Positions 6,395 to 12,369 of a DNA stretch of 12,369 nucleotides are shown here, in pieces. The translations under genes and the position numbers were made by a program. Within the stretch, counting starts at the first letter, position 1, and every line of letters begins with the position of its first letter. The notes below the pieces were generated by a model that ran no database searches, was not told where the DNA came from, and saw only the letters and a program-made list of their open reading frames with translations. This stretch comes from Deltaproteobacteria bacterium (GTDB taxonomy: Bacteria; Desulfobacterota; Desulfobulbia; Desulfobulbales; Desulfobulbaceae): assembly GCA_024277485.1 (NCBI GenBank), contig JAJRVA010000205.1:1-12369 (forward strand), in the 5' to 3' direction.

Positions 6395-6784
6395 TTAATC
6401 CTTTTTGGTGAGGTTTTCCAGAGAGATGATCAGCTGTCTGATCTGTTTTTCCGAGAGTGTGTGTTCAAAGGGGGGCATGGCCGGGGAAAGACCTGTTTTC
6501 GCCCCTCCCTGCAGAATAACTTCGGCAAGCAGTTTGTCACTCCGTGCAGGTATAATGTGATGGAGATCAGCCGGCCGGGTAGCGAGGGAAAAACTGTTCT
6601 GGCCGTCGCCTTTTCCTGTTTCGCCGTGGCAGAAGAGGCAGTAGCGCCGGTAGATGACTTGGCCGGGAGCAATGGTGAAGTCAGGAAGTTCTCTGATGGA
6701 CAGGGGCGGTTTTTCCCCTGCTCCGGCAAATGCTGCGGGCACGCTGAAGAAAAACGCCAGCATGAGAATGTACAAAAAATTCAT
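6395..6784 (-). CDS. Monoheme class I cytochrome c, periplasmic
   Basis: A 129-residue secreted cytochrome. The signal peptide is residues 1-20, with likely cleavage after Ala-Phe-Ala. One CLFCH heme site is at 49-53, and Met103 in PAMPPF is the likely sixth ligand, typical of a small electron-shuttling class I cytochrome. Its ATG overlaps the stop of the octaheme cytochrome gene (ATGA, 6781-6784), so it is translationally coupled as the last gene of the respiratory block. It may be a subunit or the soluble partner that carries electrons from the complex to a terminal enzyme. The exact partner cannot be read from the sequence. Confidence 0.9.
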   Translation of the reverse strand: MNFLYILMLAFFFSVPAAFAGAGEKPPLSIRELPDFTIAPGQVIYRRYCLFCHGETGKGDGQNSFSLATRPADLHHIIPARSDKLLAEVILQGGAKTGLSPAMPPFEHTLSEKQIRQLIISLENLTKKD

Positions 6785-8772
6785 TTTTCCGTACCGGTCA
6801 GGGTGGACAGGAAGGCGGCCAGGTCGGCCCGGTCGTCTGCCGGGATTGCCAGGACAGGTTCCCTGGCGCCTTTCTCAAAACGGTGTGCGTTTTGAAGCCG
6901 CGCAAGTATCCAGTTCGGTTTAAGCCTGCTGCCGACCTGGTCAAGCGCCGGTCCGAAATAGCCGCCGCCGGTTCCGATGGCGTGACAGCTCTGGCAGTTG
7001 TATTGATCATAGTACAGTATTCTGCCTCTCTCAGGCAGTGTGCTGTCAGCCGGACCCGGGTATCCGTCAATGTCCCTGTCCCTCAGGGCAAGGCTGATAT
7101 ATTCTGCTAACAGGGTTGCCTCCTGTTGGTTCAGGTTGAAACGCAGCATGCGTTCCGGCAGTGTGGGTCGTATGGCATAGGGCTTCTGCAGATACGTTAT
7201 GAGCCAGTCTCTCTGCACCTTGCTGCCCTCGGCAGAGAGGTCCGGGGCGAGCGTGCCGCCTCTGCCCTGTATTCTGTGGCAGCTCAGGCATCTGTAGCGA
7301 TCGACAAGACGGCCGACCTCGCCGCCGATGGCAAAATTTGACGGTTTTATTTTTAGATTGTATCCGGGAGGTATCGAGGAGGACTGGGCCAGGGCAAAGG
7401 TGGTCAGCCGGCCGACCTCCTCAAGCGGCAAATCAAAAAACGGCATTTTCAGGTTGTCTCCTAAGATTCTCGGTGCCTGGAGTTTGGCAGCAATATAGTC
7501 GGGCAGGGTATGCTGAATCTGTGCGGACCCAAAGCTTATCTTTTCTGTTTTTTTGTTGGCCAGATCTGCAAGCCCGGGGGCGAATTCTCCGGTGTCCGGA
7601 ACTCTGGTTAAAGCGTGGCAGTTAAAACATCCTCTGCTGATAAAGAGCTTTTCTCCCTTCTCTATCTGTTGCAAGGAAAAGTTTGTTGCCGTCTCATCAG
7701 GGTTTTCTTCGTCTTCATCCTCGGCTTCGTCCAGGTCTTCACCTTCAAGGAAGAGATATTCGGCAATACCAAGACGCTCGGACCGGGTCAGGCGGAAAGC
7801 AGGCATGATGGTTCGGCTGTCGTACCCGGACGGGGACCGGAGCCAGGCGCTGATCCAGCTTCCGGTTGTTTTTTTGCCGATGTTTTCCAGCTCAGGGCCC
7901 ATGGCGCCGCCACGGCCATGCAGGGAGTGGCAGGTGAGACAGCGCAGTCGACCGAACTGCACCTTGCCCTCCTCGACCAGCTCATCATAGGCGTCATCAT
8001 CCAGCCCGTTCAGAAAGAGTTTGTCCGCCTCGTCTTCGATAAAAAACTTTTTTTCATCCGGCCACGTATTTGATATGAGATACCCTGTCAGTGCCTGTAT
8101 TTCTTCATCAGTAAGCAGAAAATTACCCATGCGTGAATGGGGCAGGTATTTTTTCGGATCCTGGAGCCATCCGGCAAGCCATCGGGGTGAGACCTTTGCT
8201 GCCAGACCGTTTACATCGGGCCCTGAGTATTTCCGCCTTTCCCGACCGGCAAGCTGATGGCAGCCGTTACAGTTGTACCTGTCGGCCAGTATCTGTCCGG
8301 CCGCAAAGGTCGGTGCCCTGCCTTGTATCGCATCACTGTCGTGGCACTTGCCGCAGCTTGCCTCAAGGGTTCGTTGCGGCAGGAGGTGTTCATGGGCATC
8401 AGGCAGGCGGGTGGCGTATCCTTCCCCTGCGTGGCAGACCGTACAGCCGAATTTCCGGAAGGTGTGCGGCCCGGGATCAGGGTGCGGTGAAATCGGTTCC
8501 TGCACAGGTGCAGCCGGGTTGTCAATCCCGATATGGCAGGAACGGCAGCGGTCAGCCTGGTTGAATTCCGGCAGCCAGTCCTGGCGGACACTGATGGGAA
8601 AACGATCGGCCGCCTCTTTTTGAGAATCTGTTGCGGCGGTTTTCTGCAGGAAGGCCTTGTACTCTTCCTGGTACGCGCGCCACTCGGTATTGTACTCCCG
8701 GAAGATCAGGATAATAACGAGCGTTGCCAGGGAAAGGCTTGCGGCTGCGAAGAGACACTGGAGTTTATTCAT
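6781..8772 (-). CDS. Membrane-anchored octaheme cytochrome c subunit of the bc complex
   Basis: A 663-residue protein with one N-terminal membrane helix (about residues 5-24) and no obvious cleavage site, so it is an anchored periplasmic protein. Eight CXXCH sites are visible: 76-80, 110-114, 140-144, 168-172, 278-282, 382-386, 495-499 and 593-597. The first three are closely spaced in a small triheme module. The other five each begin a class I-like cytochrome c domain of about 100 residues. Candidate Met ligands are M215, M323 (IMPAF), M443 (KMPFF) and M542. The last domain has no Met at all. A strongly acidic linker (about 343-361) separates domains 5 and 6. Position directly after the cytochrome b/subunit IV genes suggests it replaces cytochrome c1/f as electron outlet. 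The start is the ATG at 8772; no clear ribosome binding site is seen. Confidence 0.93.
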   Translation of the reverse strand: MNKLQCLFAAASLSLATLVIILIFREYNTEWRAYQEEYKAFLQKTAATDSQKEAADRFPISVRQDWLPEFNQADRCRSCHIGIDNPAAPVQEPISPHPDPGPHTFRKFGCTVCHAGEGYATRLPDAHEHLLPQRTLEASCGKCHDSDAIQGRAPTFAAGQILADRYNCNGCHQLAGRERRKYSGPDVNGLAAKVSPRWLAGWLQDPKKYLPHSRMGNFLLTDEEIQALTGYLISNTWPDEKKFFIEDEADKLFLNGLDDDAYDELVEEGKVQFGRLRCLTCHSLHGRGGAMGPELENIGKKTTGSWISAWLRSPSGYDSRTIMPAFRLTRSERLGIAEYLFLEGEDLDEAEDEDEENPDETATNFSLQQIEKGEKLFISRGCFNCHALTRVPDTGEFAPGLADLANKKTEKISFGSAQIQHTLPDYIAAKLQAPRILGDNLKMPFFDLPLEEVGRLTTFALAQSSSIPPGYNLKIKPSNFAIGGEVGRLVDRYRCLSCHRIQGRGGTLAPDLSAEGSKVQRDWLITYLQKPYAIRPTLPERMLRFNLNQQEATLLAEYISLALRDRDIDGYPGPADSTLPERGRILYYDQYNCQSCHAIGTGGGYFGPALDQVGSRLKPNWILARLQNAHRFEKGAREPVLAIPADDRADLAAFLSTLTGTEK

Positions 8773-8798
8773 GGCAGCATCAGTACCCGGGACCGTTT

Positions 8799-8818
8799 AT
8801 ACCTTTGAGGTATCAAAG
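8799..8818. repeat. Two overlapping, mutually exclusive hairpins upstream of the octaheme cytochrome gene
   Basis: ATACCT-TTG-AGGTAT (8799-8813) and CTTTGA-GGTA-TCAAAG (8803-8818) are both perfect 6-bp inverted repeats that share bases, so only one can form at a time. They lie in the 79-bp gap between the subunit IV and octaheme cytochrome genes, 27-46 nt before the latter's start codon. A role in mRNA processing or translation control is speculation; stems of this length can arise by chance. Confidence 0.3.
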
Positions 8819-8851
8819 AGAACAGCATGAGAAAGCCTGTGGTGGTTGAGG

Positions 8852-9499
8852 TCAGAGACTCAGCCCTGTGTACAGGAAAATTTTAACAGTAACGATAAGC
8901 CCGCCCAGGATCATTAGGTGCGACAAAAAAGAACGCAGCAAACCGATTTTTTTGACCTTTTCTCTGAAACTGCGTAAGCGGAGAAAAATAAACAGTATAT
9001 ACCATCCTGTAATGGCCGGGACAAGCCAGTTAATCGGCATGACTGCAGCATTGGCACCCATGGGAGTGCCGTCCGGCCACTGCAGACGCCAGTTGGGGCC
9101 GCGCAGGTAGACTCCGGTTATGGTCAGCAGAATCCACAGCGCCAGGCCGCCGGTGAAAACGGCGTGGATAGGTTTTTCAAGGCGGTAATGAATCCTGTCG
9201 GCTGTGGGAGCACCTTTGACGTCGAGATACGGGATAGCTGCCAGGCCTAAGAGGATACAGGTTGGGATGAGAACCCCGGCAATCCAGGGGGAAAAATAGA
9301 CCAGCAGTTCCTGCAGACCAAGAAAATACCAGGGAGCCTTGGATGGATTGGGTGAGGTTGCGGGGTCGGCGATACTCTCCAGTGGAGCATCAACATACAT
9401 TGACACAAGGATCAACGCAGCAGTCGCAATAATGGCAGCCAGAGTCTCCCGGAGAACCATTTCCGGCCATACTTTTATCCTGTCGTTTTTCTGCGTCAC
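8852..9499 (-). CDS. petD: Cytochrome bc complex subunit IV (C-terminal half of cytochrome b), enlarged
   Basis: Membrane subunit forming part of the quinol-oxidation (Qo) site together with the cytochrome b6-like protein. It has 215 residues and probably five membrane helices (about 20-36, 71-91, 113-131, 155-174, 189-210), against three in cyanobacterial PetD. The conserved block NPSKAPWYFLGLQELLVYF (51-69) corresponds to the PEWY region, but reads APWY (55-58), so the usual Qo glutamate is missing. YLRGPNWRLQWPDG (131-144) is a periplasmic loop of a kind I associate with bacterial, menaquinone-linked relatives. The start codon is GTG at 9499. A purine-rich GAAGGAAG lies upstream, but an optimally spaced ribosome binding site is not obvious. 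The gene is separated from the cytochrome b gene by an unusually long 163-bp gap. Confidence 0.9.
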   Translation of the reverse strand: MTQKNDRIKVWPEMVLRETLAAIIATAALILVSMYVDAPLESIADPATSPNPSKAPWYFLGLQELLVYFSPWIAGVLIPTCILLGLAAIPYLDVKGAPTADRIHYRLEKPIHAVFTGGLALWILLTITGVYLRGPNWRLQWPDGTPMGANAAVMPINWLVPAITGWYILFIFLRLRSFREKVKKIGLLRSFLSHLMILGGLIVTVKIFLYTGLSL

Positions 9500-9510
9500 T
9501 GCTGCTATGC

Positions 9511-9535
9511 TTCCTTCAGCCTTCCACCTTCAGCC
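9511..9535 (-). repeat. GGCTGAAGG-type repeat before the subunit IV start
   Basis: On the minus strand, GGCTGAAGGTGGAAG (9535-9521) is followed by GCTGAAGGAA. The 15-mer differs at only one base from the sequence just before the cytochrome b start (10395-10381). The unit GGCTG(A/G)AGG is repeated within it. Its AAGGA could contribute to ribosome binding for the GTG at 9499, although the distance is long. Confidence 0.45.
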
Positions 9536-9537
9536 CG

Positions 9538-9601
9538 AAAAAAACAGGGGTAAATCCCCTTTCCACGATGGAGGGGAGGGGAAGAAGGGAGAAATACCCC
9601 T
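9538..9601 (-). terminator. Attenuator-like element between the cytochrome b and subunit IV genes
   Basis: Read on the minus strand, the order is AGGGG (9601-9597), CCCCT (9581-9577), CCCCT (9576-9572), AGGGG (9560-9556), ATTTA, CCCCT (9550-9546), G, then seven T residues (9544-9538). The last AGGGG/CCCCT pair followed by T7 is a compact intrinsic terminator. The earlier CCCCT copies could pair with its AGGGG strand (antiterminator), and the first AGGGG could sequester those copies. Pairing logic and order are seen in the sequence; regulation is inferred. Each stem is only five GC-rich pairs. Confidence 0.45.
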
Positions 9602-9662
9602 GGAGTTTCTGGTTGACGGCTCACGGTTTTGGGTTGTAGTTTTCCTTTTCCTATCTTTTCCC

Positions 9663-10379
9663 TTACAACGGTCTTTTTACCTGGTTGTCCTTTCGTGTCC
9701 GCCAGAAGTGGAAAAAGACCAGTATGAAAAGAGCAAGGGGCAGCAATACCATGTGCAGGACATAAAACCGCAGCAACCCGTTCTGGCCGACCGATTCAGC
9801 GCCTAACAGAAAATGACGCACATCAGAGTCCTGTCCCGCCATGGCAAGGGGGCCCTTGCTGCCGACAACAGGGGCGTACGACATCATGTTGGTCCCCACG
9901 GTAATGGCCCAGTAGGCTAACTGGTCCCAGGGGAGGAGGTAGCCGGTGAAACTGAGCAGCAGGGTCAGAACCAGGCAGCCCACGCCCACAACCCAGTTGA
10001 ATTCCCGGGGCGGCCGGTAGGCCTTGTGGTAAAAGACCCTTGCCATGTGCAGTACTACGAAAATCACCATGGCATGCGCGCTCCAGCGATGGATGTTGCG
10101 CATGGCCCTGCCGAACGGAACAACATACGCCAGGTCCAGCATGTCCCGATAGGCCCTGCCCGTCTCCGGGACGTAGAAAAACATCAGCAGCACACCACTT
10201 GCGGTGAGAACAAGGAGCATGAAAAATGCCAGGCCGCCCATGCAGAAGGTGGAGGTTAATTTCAGCTTTTCCCTGCTGATTGTCCGGGGGTGCAGATGCA
10301 GAAGGGCATTGTACCCTTTCGGCTTCCCTTCCCTGAAAACGGATTGCCAGACAGTGGAGTTTTTCAAATCAGCTTTCAC
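9663..10379 (-). CDS. petB: Cytochrome b6-type diheme cytochrome b
   Basis: Integral membrane core of the quinol:electron acceptor oxidoreductase, 238 residues with four helices as in split b6-type proteins. The b-heme ligands are His97/His111 (NIHRW and VLHMAR) and His209/His224 (VLHM and FFHFW). The 14-residue spacing in the second pair is the b6f-type spacing. FCMGG at 45-49 places Cys46 where cyanobacterial b6 has the Cys that binds heme c_n (c_i), suggesting an extra covalent heme near the Qi site. [23 protein letters not shown] and [12 protein letters not shown] are further family blocks. The start is GTG at 10379, supported by GGAGG about seven bases upstream. The Rieske gene precedes it by 42 bp, and subunit IV follows after a long gap. 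Confidence 0.95.
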   Translation of the reverse strand: MKADLKNSTVWQSVFREGKPKGYNALLHLHPRTISREKLKLTSTFCMGGLAFFMLLVLTASGVLLMFFYVPETGRAYRDMLDLAYVVPFGRAMRNIHRWSAHAMVIFVVLHMARVFYHKAYRPPREFNWVVGVGCLVLTLLLSFTGYLLPWDQLAYWAITVGTNMMSYAPVVGSKGPLAMAGQDSDVRHFLLGAESVGQNGLLRFYVLHMVLLPLALFILVFFHFWRTRKDNQVKRPL

Positions 10380-10380
10380 C

Positions 10381-10402
10381 CTTCCACCTCCAGCCTCCAG
10401 CC
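10381..10402 (-). repeat. GGCTGGAGG repeat forming the cytochrome b ribosome binding site
   Basis: On the minus strand, GGCTGGAGGCTGGAGGTGGAAG (10402-10381) contains two overlapping GGCTGGAGG units. The last GGAGG sits at proper distance from the GTG at 10379 and is a good ribosome binding site. A one-mismatch copy of its last 15 bases lies before the subunit IV gene. It may belong to a dispersed low-complexity repeat family; copy number elsewhere in the genome cannot be seen here. Confidence 0.5.
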
Positions 10403-10421
10403 GTCAATCTACAGCCTCTCT

Positions 10422-10907
10422 TCATACTTCCAGAAGGAAAGGCTTCTGCTCCCGTCTTTCCGGGGTATTTTCCTGTACTGCCGCATTGATTTCCACGGCG
10501 CCGCGACCATTGACAACCAGCGATGCACGGTAGAGCGGCGCCGGCGCCGGCCCACGGACGACATCACCCTCCAGAGTGAAAATGGAACCGTGGCAGGGGC
10601 AGTGAAACCGGCTGTCTGCTTCACTGAAATTGGGGATACAGCCCATGTGGGTACAGTTGCGCACCAGGGCGTACAGTCCCTCGTCTCCCCTGACAACAGT
10701 CACCTTGCGGTCACCGACCTGAAAATTATTCATGGTTCCGGTCAGAAAATCACGGGGTGAACCGGCCTCCAGAACCAGGGAAGGGCTGTAGCTGACAGTT
10801 GATGACAGCGAGTTGACAGCCGCAAAAATGCCCCCGGCCCCTGTCAGTACAAGACCGGCAATACCAGCCTTGACGCAGGTTCTTCTGTCAAACCAGTTAC
10901 ATGCCAT
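10422..10907 (-). CDS. petC: Rieske [2Fe-2S] protein of the cytochrome bc complex
   Basis: High-potential iron-sulfur subunit that takes one electron from quinol at the Qo site. With the ATG at 10907 it has 161 residues. A twin-arginine signal anchor (DRRTCVKAG, then a hydrophobic helix to about residue 32) predicts Tat export and a membrane anchor. Cluster ligands are Cys85 and His87 in CTHMGC and Cys103 and His106 in CPCHGS; Cys90 and Cys105 form the expected disulfide. Ser108 is kept, but the usual Tyr two residues later is Phe110, which in studied Rieske proteins lowers the redox potential, fitting a menaquinol substrate. The ATG starts one base after the copper-protein stop. A TTG at 10934 would only add a charged extension and is rejected. 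Confidence 0.95.
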   Translation of the reverse strand: MACNWFDRRTCVKAGIAGLVLTGAGGIFAAVNSLSSTVSYSPSLVLEAGSPRDFLTGTMNNFQVGDRKVTVVRGDEGLYALVRNCTHMGCIPNFSEADSRFHCPCHGSIFTLEGDVVRGPAPAPLYRASLVVNGRGAVEINAAVQENTPERREQKPFLLEV

Positions 10908-10908
10908 T

Positions 10909-11502
10909 TCAGCGTCTTCTTTTTTTTCTTTCAAAGGTGAGAGTAACGTCTCCTTTTTCCGGGACTGTTACCTTCTGCTTGTTAAAGCGCATCTTTTCGT
11001 GCCATACCTTGACCGTATACTCTCCGGGCGGCACATCCTCGATGGAGAAACCGCCGTCCTTGTCTGTTACGGCAAACCAGGGGGTATCAAGGACAACAAT
11101 AAACGCCTCCATTTCCGGGTGCACATTGCACAACTGGGTATACACTCCCTTTGTGGTGAAGGTGCGGGGCTTCACCCCGCCTGTGGGCCAGGTCCCCAGG
11201 TTGTATTTTTCCTTGTCCGGGGAAAAGACGTTGTGCCGCACTTCATCATTGTTGAGGAAATCGACGGTTGTGCCGGCCTGGATGGCCAGCACATGCGGGA
11301 TAAAGGTCATGTTGCGCTGGTCCATGGTCGGGTTTTTTTCCGGCGGCCTGAACTCTCCCCCGGCACCGGCCAGGTAGACCACGGCAGCGGCTTTTTTCAG
11401 TTTCTTGCCGCCGTCAACGGTCCCTGTAATGGTGCCTGCCAGGGCAGGCATGGACATAATGGTTACGAGGATTATGAGCAGGGGCCCGGTCACAATTCGC
11501 AT
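10909..11502 (-). CDS. Secreted cupredoxin (blue copper protein) with a C-terminal carboxypeptidase-regulatory-like domain
   Basis: A 197-residue exported protein with a signal peptide of about 22 residues (ending PALA-G). The plastocyanin-like domain has a complete type 1 copper site: His90 in EVRHNVFS and Cys125, His128 and Met131 in LCNVHPEM. Residues about 142-180 (VTDKDGGFSIEDVPPGEYTV and onward) form a beta-sandwich of the carboxypeptidase D regulatory-like type. The C-terminus ends in a very basic ERKKRRR. The ATG overlaps the upstream cytochrome stop by one base (TGATG), and the Rieske ATG follows after one base, so it is embedded in the operon. It is probably an electron acceptor for the bc complex or a copper-containing subunit; the physiological partner is unknown. 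Confidence 0.88.
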   Translation of the reverse strand: MRIVTGPLLIILVTIMSMPALAGTITGTVDGGKKLKKAAAVVYLAGAGGEFRPPEKNPTMDQRNMTFIPHVLAIQAGTTVDFLNNDEVRHNVFSPDKEKYNLGTWPTGGVKPRTFTTKGVYTQLCNVHPEMEAFIVVLDTPWFAVTDKDGGFSIEDVPPGEYTVKVWHEKMRFNKQKVTVPEKGDVTLTFERKKRRR

Positions 11503-12369
11503 CAGAGTTCTCCGTTTCCAGTTTCAATACTTTTTTCCTGCATGAGAATATCTTCCGGTTCCTGTGCGCTGCCGTCCCTGAACCGGGCCCGGTAAAGAAG
11601 AGTGGCCGTGATATAGAGGGAATCATCTTCCTGCCAGCCATCGGGAAGCCGGAACCGGTAGAGTGAAGCATCCGCCTGCTTTGATTTGATCCGGTTGTCG
11701 GAAACAATTTTTGTGGCCCGCCAGGCAGGCACGTTGATATTTCCAGCATCATCGCCGGTGATACGCGCAAAACCTTTGCCCGGTCTGCCGGCATAATCGT
11801 TTTCCGCATCTCCTCTGCCACCCCATTCCGGAACAACGGGACCATCAATAAATTGAAGCTGCCGGCCATCCTCTGATTCCGCGCTGACAAGCAGTATCAT
11901 GTTCCGGGTATGCTCGCCTGTCGGCAGGCGGTGCCCCGCGTTGACATTATCAACCTGGACCTCGACCTTGAGTTCGTTTCCATCGTATTCGGTACCCACG
12001 TGCAGCTTGGCAGACCCTTCGAGCCGTTTCGGGGTGGCGCCGGCAAAGGTGTGCGGATAGATGTCCCTGGGCTCACGTTCGGTTCCCATGGAAGTGCGTA
12101 CCTGACCGGTAACAATATACCGGTAATAGGGCAGCATGTCCCTGGTCCAGTTCATGTGGCAGTCCTGGCACTGCCTGCCCTTGTCCTCGTCACCAGGAGG
12201 CAGGGCTGACTGCCACTCAAGCCATTCCTGGTAGGTCCACTGGTTGGGAATGATCCTTCCCTTTTCATACAGCGGGAACTCTTCCGACTGCGGGTAGACG
12301 GATGCCACGTCCCAGGTTGTATTTCCCGGCAGCGGAAAACCATCCTGGTGGCAGCTCGAACAGTATTCA
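11502..12369 (-). CDS. Multiheme cytochrome c, C-terminal part (N-terminus outside the window)
   Basis: The reading frame is open to the right edge, so at least 288 C-terminal residues are seen and the true start lies outside. Two heme sites are visible: CSSCH immediately at the window edge (residues 3-7 of the visible part) and CQDCH about 60 residues later. A GTG at 12308 could be taken as a start, but it would cut off the first heme site. After the heme region, about 190 residues form a probable beta-rich domain containing NAGHRLPTGEHTRNM, a segment also seen in multiheme cytochromes of the c554-like group. It is the first visible gene of the respiratory operon and is coupled to the copper protein gene by a TGATG overlap. 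Total heme number and exact family cannot be decided here. Confidence 0.85.
   Translation of the reverse strand, partial: EYCSSCHQDGFPLPGNTTWDVASVYPQSEEFPLYEKGRIIPNQWTYQEWLEWQSALPPGDEDKGRQCQDCHMNWTRDMLPYYRYIVTGQVRTSMGTEREPRDIYPHTFAGATPKRLEGSAKLHVGTEYDGNELKVEVQVDNVNAGHRLPTGEHTRNMILLVSAESEDGRQLQFIDGPVVPEWGGRGDAENDYAGRPGKGFARITGDDAGNINVPAWRATKIVSDNRIKSKQADASLYRFRLPDGWQEDDSLYITATLLYRARFRDGSAQEPEDILMQEKSIETGNGEL

Larger units (their letters stand above)
9500..9662 (-). other. 163-bp gap between the cytochrome b and subunit IV genes
   Basis: This gap is purine/pyrimidine-biased and low in complexity. It contains the attenuator-like element (9538-9601) and the GGCTGAAGG-type repeat (9511-9535) described separately. 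A 39-codon GTG-initiated frame can be read at 9505-9624 on the minus strand, but it has no ribosome binding site. Nothing else is recognisable. Confidence 0.5.

Noticed and set aside
6883..8808. Many long plus-strand ORFs opposite the octaheme cytochrome gene
   Set aside because: They are GC-driven mirror frames. The minus frame has eight CXXCH motifs and a membrane anchor, while the plus frames lack family motifs and ribosome binding sites.
9505..9624. 39-codon GTG-initiated frame on the minus strand between the cytochrome b and subunit IV genes
   Set aside because: It has no ribosome binding site and its low-complexity translation overlaps the terminator-like hairpin. It could only be a leader peptide if profiling shows translation.

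Overview
The window looks like chromosomal DNA from an anaerobic or facultative Gram-negative bacterium of the former Deltaproteobacteria, plausibly a Desulfobulbales-type Desulfobacterota. This is inferred from gene content: a split cytochrome b6/subunit IV complex with large multiheme c cytochromes, a cNMP-binding/DUF4388 regulator and a short-type ThiC. No rRNA, tRNA, CRISPR array, transposase or integrase was found.

Left part (1-823): the minus strand carries a PII protein (glnB) followed by the first three codons of a further gene that runs off the left edge. A 429-bp divergent spacer separates glnB from thiC. It holds two sigma-54-like promoter elements facing opposite ways, a strong 28-bp dyad, and a 22-codon ORF behind a perfect AGGAGGT. 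No TPP riboswitch is recognisable. Plus-strand block (824-3762): a ThiC-family enzyme with an unusual C-terminal cysteine spacing, overlapped by a small three-helix membrane protein, then a three-domain regulator (cysteine-containing N-terminus, cNMP-binding fold, DUF4388).

The rest (3849-12369) is entirely minus strand and is read from right to left. First comes a respiratory block: the C-terminal part of a multiheme cytochrome c, a blue-copper (cupredoxin) protein, a Rieske protein, a b6-type cytochrome b, an enlarged subunit IV, an octaheme cytochrome and a monoheme cytochrome c. The tight junctions (TGATG, a 1-nt gap, a 4-nt overlap) suggest one operon encoding a quinol:cytochrome c/cupredoxin oxidoreductase. 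Electrons would flow quinol -> b hemes/Rieske -> multiheme cytochromes and/or the copper protein. An attenuator-like structure sits between the cytochrome b and subunit IV genes. A terminator-like structure closes the block at about 6344-6389 and overlaps a possible promoter for ydfG-fabB-guaD (short-chain dehydrogenase, 3-ketoacyl-ACP synthase I, guanine deaminase).

The most notable observations are the quinone-site features of the bc complex (conserved Cys for an extra c-type heme, APWY instead of PEWY, Tyr-to-Phe in the Rieske cluster loop), the attenuator-like element inside that operon, the ThiC cysteine spacing, and the regulatory signals in the glnB-thiC spacer.
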